A stretch of DNA of 64,000 bases from NCBI GenBank assembly GCA_023853785.1, contig JAJIRX010000622.1, positions 682,001 through 746,000 on the forward strand, in the 5' to 3' direction. The position numbers and the translations under genes were made by a program. This document shows, in pieces, positions 57,330 through 64,000 of this stretch (its first letter is position 1; each line of letters begins with the position of its first letter). Below the pieces are notes generated by a model that worked only from the letters and a program-made list of their open reading frames with translations, ran no database searches and had not been told where the DNA came from. This DNA is from Psilocybe azurescens. Its lineage: Eukaryota > Basidiomycota > Agaricomycetes > Agaricales > Agrocybaceae.

Positions 57330-60300
57330 TCAATCAGATGTTTTGCTGTTTTGTACTGCCATACCTCCGAGCAACGCTTGCAACGCTACCATCACACCAT
57401 CTAACTTCGCTTCAAGCCGTTCCACCTTTCCTTCGAGGGAAGCGTTAATAGTATCCAGCTTTTCTTCAATCTTGGGGATAGAATCTAGTCTCTCTGTCCT
57501 AGCTTCGAGAGCGGAAGCCAGGATATCCATATGTTCTTCGAGCTTCGATATTCTGGTGTGTACTGAATCAGGCACGACCGTCAGGGCGGTATCCTCTGGT
57601 CCATTGGATGCGCTGGAAGTGTCAGCTTTAACGACCGCAACAACATCCGCGGAGGTCAGTTTAGAGGGACGTTGCCATTTATGAAATCCTTTCGAAGACA
57701 TAGGTGCGCATGCCACCATTGATGCTCATTTTCATCAAGCCTCATAACGCTCTGACGAGCATCTTAGGCAGATATAATAATCTGCAAATCCCAAATATTA
57801 GGTTATGGGTGGCAGGTGTAGACAAAATAGCAACGCACTCTGACATGTGCTTCCCACACATCTGAAAAATTCGGACTCCAAAGAAATTGTTTCTGAGCAT
57901 CGACCACATATGAATTGAAGAACGGGAAGTGTTGCTTCTTTGGTTACAACAGGAGCAGTAGTTGATGCAAGTTCGCTCGTTGGTTGTGTTGTGTCTCCCG
58001 GTACCTTCGGTGACTGCGTCTCGTGTGAGACATCTACCTTCTCATCGTTTGTCTGGCGTTGTTCTAAAGATGGTTCAACTATATTCTCTTTCGAGGAAGA
58101 CGTGTCGGTGGCGGCGGCTTCATTTGTTTGGGAGATACCTTCTTTCTCCTGCGTGTCATCTCTGGCCACTGGTTCTCCGATTTCCTTTGCTTCGTCTGAC
58201 GTCTCTCTTGTCACTGGAGGTACAACCGACTCCCCCCTGTAGAGCATCTGGCTTCTGGTCCGCTATTTCTTGCGTCTCTGGTATCACGTCCTTTTCTTGC
58301 GTCGATGTCCCCTGTTCTTGTGAAATCTCATCGGCCTTTGGGATATCTGTTTTCACTTCAGAAATGGCTCGAGTGACCCCAATGTTTGCATTGGAGCGCT
58401 GCTGCGCAGAGAATTCTTGCTGTAGTTGCTCTAAGATACTCTCTACTTCAAGTACCATCCTCTGTGACTGTTCGGGTAGGTAAACAAGACTGATCTTGAC
58501 AACAGGATGATAATATGTGTGTTGAGCGACATTATGTTCGGCCTCCGGAAGCTCGTGACAATCTTTACAGAAATCAAGGTCTGAAATTCGTTGCTCGTAA
58601 GCTATTTGCAGTCTACATTGAAAATCATTATGCATACCAGGGCAATCCGGACTAAGACATCTAAACGGAATAGCCTGCTTGCCATCGACATCACAATGGT
58701 CGCATATCCAGCTAAGTGTTAGGGTGTAAGTAATGAATAATTGGGGAAATAACTGAACCCTACTCGTTCATAGGGAATTCTGAATAAACACTTCGATCGA
58801 TTGAACTTTGAAACAGAGTAGCGTCGAGTGGATCCCAAGTCCTCGGTATCAAAGCGGGGATCTCAGACTCGTCGAGTGTCTTGGAAAACTCCTCCCATGT
58901 CGTATACTGAAGGAAAGGAGGGACGTCCGAGCCCCATGGTATAGGAAAGTCATCAAGTATAGAGGCATCCAGGAGAGACTCGGCTAGTTCTTCTCGCGAA
59001 TAGGCCACGAACATATCAGCATCACTATCGGTCAGGTCAATCTTGTGCTTCACAAAGGACCATATTCCACCATGATACGATGAGATACCTAGAATAAGCA
59101 GTACAGAGGTCAGCCCGAACCAACGACAAAAAAAAAGGAAAGCGTATACATTCCGCGGCTTCCGTCGAATCTTCGAATCGTGCTAAAGAATTCATTAAGT
59201 GAGCTGGAAAAGACAGTTTTCATGTTAGAAGCGATGGCCTACCTCCCAGTTCAGACATTCGCTTGACAGTGATTTCTCTCATTATCCGGAATGCAGAAGC
59301 CATACGGACCCATTCCTTGATGTCTATCGTGACCTTGCGGCACGCAAAAGCAACAGCCAAGAACCGCTCCATCATAAGCGTGCACAGCTGAAGTATGTAC
59401 TACACATAACCTTCATGAACAGACCGCATTGATGAAGTAATCAGTGTTCTTACCTTTTCCGGGGACTTTCACCGTATAGAAGATGGAGCGTGGATTCATC
59501 TTCAACCGTCCACTTTAAGGATTGTAAATTTTCGCGGAATAAAGCATCTTGGGCAAGAACCTTTTCCTTGACTAGCTGGCGAAGTTCTGGGGTGGCATTC
59601 GGGACATTGCGGCCAGTGGGCTCACGCGTGAAGGCATGGGCTATAGTGATTAGATTAATAACCGCGAAGGAGTAGAGGTACCCGCGATTGCTCGAAAGGA
59701 CTACGAAGAGTAGCAATGAGCAAAGGTTTCACGAAATGCGCCGGGTATTCTGACCTTTGGCTTGCAACTCTGTCAACATCAACCACATTCTATTTATACG
59801 CCTGCGATAGATACGAGCTTCATATGCCCAACCTATGATTGAAAATGCGTCGGGAGAATATTATCGAGCGTGCCAGTTAATACCCACCTGCAGCGGAATA
59901 CGCACACCACTGAGGAAGATTCCACCCTTTTGGAATCTGTTGCGTGAAAGCATTTGCTTCGCTGATGCGTATGAAACCAGATCCGTCATTATCAATGGCT
60001 TGGGTGATATGATGACCATGCAAGGCGATATACTCCAAGGTCCACGAGTCAGAGTCATGGATGGACCCTAGCCGCGATAGGAAGCTGAACTTGGGAGCAG
60101 ACACCGACAGCGAAAACATCTTCTGGAGATCGCTCATGTCGTAATTTACTTGTTGAGAAATACCTTTTGGATCGTTTTTGTCCATCTTATTGAGAACAGG
60201 GATATTTCGATTTGTTGAGAACCTGTCAAGATAGAATTCGAACAGGGCGCTTATGAAAAACTTGTTTTCGACGCAGAAAATCCAATCCTGTTAATTTGTT

Positions 60301-61572
60301 GAGATAAAGCCCACTTGAGGAACAGCGGAGCATACCATCTCCTTCCACAATTGCCGCAAGTCCTGTACATCGTTAAACATAAGAATAAATGTCAAAAACA
60401 ATGCAAAAGAATAACCCACTTCATTGATAACACGATCGCAAGGTCCTGACAGAGACTGAATAACCAGATTGGCTGAATCCGCTATAGCTTTCTCCATCTG
60501 CTGTGTGTGGAAGCTGAGCTTCAGCTCGAACATATCCATGTTCTTCTCGCAAAGATCTTCAACTGATAGCTGCAGCTCCTTTTTCACATTAGAGAGTTGC
60601 ATTTCCGCCCCAAAAGTCATTGACATGCCCGAGCTTGATTGTTCGTACGCAGGGGGGAGGAAGGGGCAAAGATGGATCGTTCGTGTCCAAGATTAAGGAT
60701 TGCAAGGTGCTCGTATTTTGAATCCAAGTGCTGGGGCTACCCAAATTGCGAGTTTTCACGTCCAAGTCCTTCTCCCAATCGCTCTTGGGTGTGAAAAATC
60801 GCGACAGCACCGTGTCCATCTTTGAAACCAAATCCTCGACATTAGAGGCTACTTGAACTGAGAGTGTTTGCTGCAATTCGAGGCGAAATCGATTGAATTT
60901 TCGGATGTGTCCCAACATCCTGGACTTCCAGTCCTGCGATTTCCAAAATTTTACTGTTGCTATGGTAAGTATAAGAGATCATGTTATAAAAGGGAGAGGC
61001 ACCAACCAAAACGCGACTCTTTATAATATGTATCAATACTATTTCCACATGACTTGATCTCCTTCTGAATGGCTAACAGAATATCGTTGAGTGTAGCGTC
61101 AGACCTTAACATTTCGGTGTTGGACCTGTTGCGACGACGGCTGGACAGATTATCGACACTAGGTAAAAGGAAATTAGCAGATGCCATCCCCAAAAGAAGA
61201 AACACCACGCACTCTAGGAGAATGCGCATCACGTCTGTCTGAGCCAGGAATACAGCGGTAACGCGAGCGTCATTCTCGCGTCGATCCTGCTCGAACATCA
61301 CTGCGGCCTTGAAGCTGACAATCACCACTAGAAAGTACTCTTGTCAGTAAATTCAGTCTCTCAGTATATAGCAATGGTCTCTCACGTTTTGCAATTGGAT
61401 GTATGTCAGGGATTCCTACCGCTTCCAGCAGAGCTAGCAGGTTATTCGCGTGTTTGAGGTAATCGTGTCCGTCTGGCGGTGGCGAGTCCTTCATTTTGAC
61501 ATGTGCCTTCTCCCATTGCTTGAATTCCCGGTCGAGAAAGTCGTCGACAGTGTCGTGCATTTCCGCCCCCAT
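57330..61572 (-). CDS. EF-hand and double zinc-finger protein, copy E (inverted; several frame breaks)
   Basis: Minus-strand member. It starts MGAEMHDTVDDFLDREFKQWEK at 61572 and runs through RRENDARVTAVFLAQTDVM, SCGNSIDTYYKESRF, VKFWKSQDWKSRML, EF-hand DNDGSGFIRISE, WCAYSAAG, FTREPTGRN, YHGGIWSFV, first zinc module (CDHCDV...CLSPDC...CKDC), an acidic/Thr linker, second module (CGRCSE...CVGSTC...CLRC, HQWWH), and a coiled coil (ISKLEEHMDI, VERLEAKLDGVM), ending QNSKTSD. One-base breaks lie at G6 60653-60658, T3 59467-59469, C6 58232-58237, CC 57740-57741 and A3 57684-57686 (plus-strand coordinates). The start is 328 bp from the divergent gene at 61901. The inverted orientation and greater divergence place it outside the A-B and C-D tandem pairs. 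Confidence 0.75.
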
Positions 61573-61900
61573 TGTCAAAGGTATGAAAGAGAGCACGGTT
61601 GCCAGTTGGGTCCCTTGGTCCGAGTAGCGAATCGCGATTCACGGATGGCGCAACATGGGCTACGCCGAACGATTGCCAACCAGTCAATGCCACCGCAGTC
61701 TATCATTTCGGCAGCCTTGATGCCCAGATCAGAGAAATTCAGGCTCCAGAAAGTCATCGACTCAGGATCGAAAGTCAAAAATAACGCAAGCGTCCTGAAT
61801 GGCCTTCAATCTAAATAATTGTAAATAAACCATCGCGGCCCGGCACAGCCGCAATACTGATGAAAAAAACACACCGGGCTCCTACAACAGAACAGCAATC
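61573..61900. other. Divergent promoter
   Basis: 328 bp between the start codons of copy E (minus) and the nucleolar-type gene (plus). No regulatory motif is identified with confidence. Confidence 0.55.
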
Positions 61901-63249
61901 ATGTTCAAACGCGTCGAAAAGCGTATAAAAAAGAAACAGGAAGAAGAAGAACTCGGTCTCGATGAGGAGATGAAGGAGGTTCTCGGTATTCACGACACCG
62001 ATTCAGAGGAGTCTGCGTCTGAATCCGGTTCTGATGGGTCTTCCGACGACGAGGGTGAAAGTGGCGAGGACGTTGAGATAGAGGAGGGTGAAGAAGGGGA
62101 AGACGACGAGAATGTAGAAGGCGACGAGGAAGAAGACGAAGAAGACGACGAGGAAGAGGATCCCAACGTCACCGTCGGCCAGGCACTCGTCGACCCCGTC
62201 TACGTCGTATCCGTACTGCCCGAAGTAAAAGCATGCATCGTCTGCCCAGGAAAGCTGCTCAAGGGCGCTAAAATGGTGCAACTGCACCGGATTTCCAATG
62301 CATGTACGCTTTTGCTTGAGTATCGAATTCCCCTGAGTTAACTGACACTTTCATCCTCCTTTCCTTCAATTTTGTCTCTCATAGGCACATGAAAGACGTC
62401 TCAAACAGTTCACTGCCCTTTCCGTGGACGCTGATCCTAAGGAGAGCGCTTGGGAAGTTCTCAAAAACCACGCAGAAGAGAAACCGAAGCTCTCATTGGC
62501 ACCTTCAACGTCTGCTACCTCTAAGCGAGCTGAGAAAAAGGTGCGTTTGTTACCTGGACGCAGCTCATCGCGTATTGAATAGTTCTTTCATTGTATCAGA
62601 AAGTACAACAGGCTCGTCGCAAAATAAAGCGCGAAAAATTCAAGGCTAGACAAGCTAAAAAGCACTAGCTGCGTCGACGTCAGCGACAGGATCCGCCCCA
62701 GCAGACGCTGCAGAAGCAAAACCCAAAATCAAGAAGGCAAAGAAAGCAACAGACGGTAAATCCGCTTCCGCTTCTGCCTCTGCTGACCCAACAACCACAC
62801 CAACCACACCAACCACACCAACATCCCCACCCACAAAGAAACGTAAACTGGAATCAACGAAGACCCCCCCTTCAAAATCAGCCGCCCCTGCTTCAGATAC
62901 AGCAACCGTCGAACCTCCCAAGCCCAAGAGGCCAAAGCACCGAATTCCCAATTTCAATTCTACAGCGCCTTCTGCAGAAACTATAGCTGATGCCAGCAAC
63001 GCTGGGAAAACGCAGGAAACTGTGAAGAATATCGTCAGGTCGACTTCGGACAGAGCCAAAAACGCGCGTTCAAGGGCGATGAGCATGTCTGGACGTGACG
63101 GTAAGCAAAGTCGCGGAGAACGTGGAGCATTTGGCGGAGGTAGGGGTAGAGGTAGTAGCGGTGGCGGGAGAGGTGGAGGTGGTATTAGGGGTAGGGGAGG
63201 AAGGGGAGGCGAAGGTGGAAGAGGAAGAAGGGGAGGTGGGAGATCGTGA
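61901..63249 (+). CDS. Nucleolar-type acidic/basic protein with RGG tail
   Basis: Three exons: 61901-62299, 62385-62540 and 62600-63249 (about 401 residues). A basic start (MFKRVEKRIKKKQEEEE) is followed by a long Asp/Glu run, then a compact conserved-looking segment with VDPVYVVSVLPEVKACIVC and GAKMVQLHR, continuing over intron 1 as SNAHERRLKQFTAL. Then come Lys-rich KKKVQQARRKIKREK, a Thr/Pro stretch (PTTPTTPT), a nuclear-localisation-like KKRKLE, and an Arg-Gly-Gly rich tail (GGRGRGSSGGGRGG). Such architecture is known in ribosome-biogenesis and RNA-binding nucleolar proteins; the exact role is inference. Intron 1 keeps frame only with a GC donor after AAT at 62299. The A5 run at 62657-62661 must be read as A6 to enter the C-terminal half; taken literally the protein stops at 62667. 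The opposite-strand frame 62655-63086 is a shadow of this part. Confidence 0.7.
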
Positions 63250-64000
63250 TATGTGCCAGCCTACATGCCATGAATATCTTTGATCGACACCCTTATTTCC
63301 TCAGAAGGCTTAAAAAATGTCCTCAAAAGGTCGACAACCAGCGTTCATCCGTAAACAGGCCATTGTTTCATTTGTGAAACCCTGGCATAATTTTTTCTAT
63401 TCGGTAAGCGATTGGGGTTCATTGCTGGAGAATAAGTATGCATCATCTTATTTCGAACAATGTTCGATGGGGACTGTTTCGAGATAAGAAGGGAGAATGG
63501 ATGAATATAACCAAAATGAGAAAACAAAATTTCCGTGAGACCCACCTTTGTCCAGTCCAGGAATTCCAACGCATGCAACACAAGTCTCAACCCAGGTTGG
63601 AAACTTTCTGTTCCAGAGGGGCACAATAGCTACAGGTGTTCTCGAGTACGCGAATGACTGGGAGATGCCAGACAGTGGTTTGCTTGGCTGCTTGCCGGCT
63701 GTCGGTAAAGATATATATCACTGCAATTGTTCTACATACGGTCTTTTACATACGGTCTCGCTACTAATGATGACAAGCGGTCAAGTTTCCTCTTCTGCCT
63801 TCATCGTCACACACTCTAAAGTCTGTCTAGCAGTGTATCCTATCATTCGACAGGCTTTGCAGGAATATCAAGACAACTTTTCACGCGCTGTGCTCAGTCT
63901 CTAACTTAATGGACAATTTGAGCGCGAGCCAATGTCTCAGTCAACCACCACTCCTGTTACCAGCTGCGAGCACTCCGACCAATGATTCCATCAGTCGAGA
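63250..64000. other. Gene-poor right end
   Basis: Degenerate sequence with short frames on both strands and no domain. The last part is the second copy of the dispersed repeat. Confidence 0.5.
63720..64000 (+). repeat. Dispersed repeat, copy 2 (cut by window end)
   Basis: Similar in order and orientation to 7910-8175, from the upstream segment (CATACGGTC...TCGCT matching CATATCGTCGCGCT) to a possible first exon beginning near 63907. The repeat runs off the window. Confidence 0.6.

Noticed and set aside
62655..63086. 143-codon minus-strand frame
   Set aside because: It lies opposite the Ala/Lys/Pro-rich C-terminal half of the nucleolar-type gene. The plus frame continues the gene after a one-base correction.

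Overview
The window comes from a filamentous basidiomycete, most likely a mushroom-forming agaricomycete. The genes are split by many 45-65 bp GT-AG introns. Protein types include an F-box protein, a CaaX mating-pheromone precursor, a type-B carboxylesterase/lipase, a GMC oxidoreductase and an EF-hand/ZZ-finger family that I know from agaricomycete proteomes. All annotation here is read by eye: splice sites were chosen so that frames join and paralogues align, and no database search was run.

Layout. 1-2824: gene-poor, with a hairpin and a poly-T/poly-A tract. 2825-3846: secreted acidic, Lys-rich and His-rich protein. 5155-7604: intact 15-exon secreted carboxylesterase. 7605-11001: a weak multi-exon gene (8109-9160), a 2-copy repeat and degenerate sequence. 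11002-13806: disordered SUMO-interacting-motif protein. 13807-15941: gene-poor. 15942-17356: F-box protein. 18293-34149: a head-to-tail tandem duplication, each unit carrying about 2.2 kb of upstream sequence and one EF-hand/ZZ gene (copies A and B). The distal breakpoint falls inside a formin-like GBD/FH3 gene (33336-35757, minus), so unit 1 keeps only a scrap of it. 36838-36960: a 40-residue lipopeptide pheromone precursor. 37874-46851: two more EF-hand/ZZ paralogues (C, D). 47176-50105: membrane-anchored GMC oxidoreductase (minus). 51053-57092: two tandem paralogues of a polytopic membrane protein, separated by a 1.5 kb terminal-inverted-repeat transposon. 57330-61572: fifth EF-hand/ZZ paralogue (E, minus). 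61901-63249: acidic/basic/RGG-tailed nucleolar-type protein. 63250-64000: degenerate, ending in a repeat of the 5' region seen near 7.9-8.2 kb.

The main theme is expansion of one large family, with five members in about 41 kb. Each has an N-terminal helical region resembling those of fungal STAND-type proteins, an EF-hand, two zinc-binding modules, a C-terminal coiled coil and a fast-evolving acidic or low-complexity linker or tail. The function of this family is not known to me.

Important caveat: many coding regions change frame at short mononucleotide runs (about thirty sites). The protein reading continues cleanly on each side, so these look like base-call or consensus length errors, or recent slippage, more than old pseudogenes. 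Copy A, the carboxylesterase and the F-box gene read through without any such correction.
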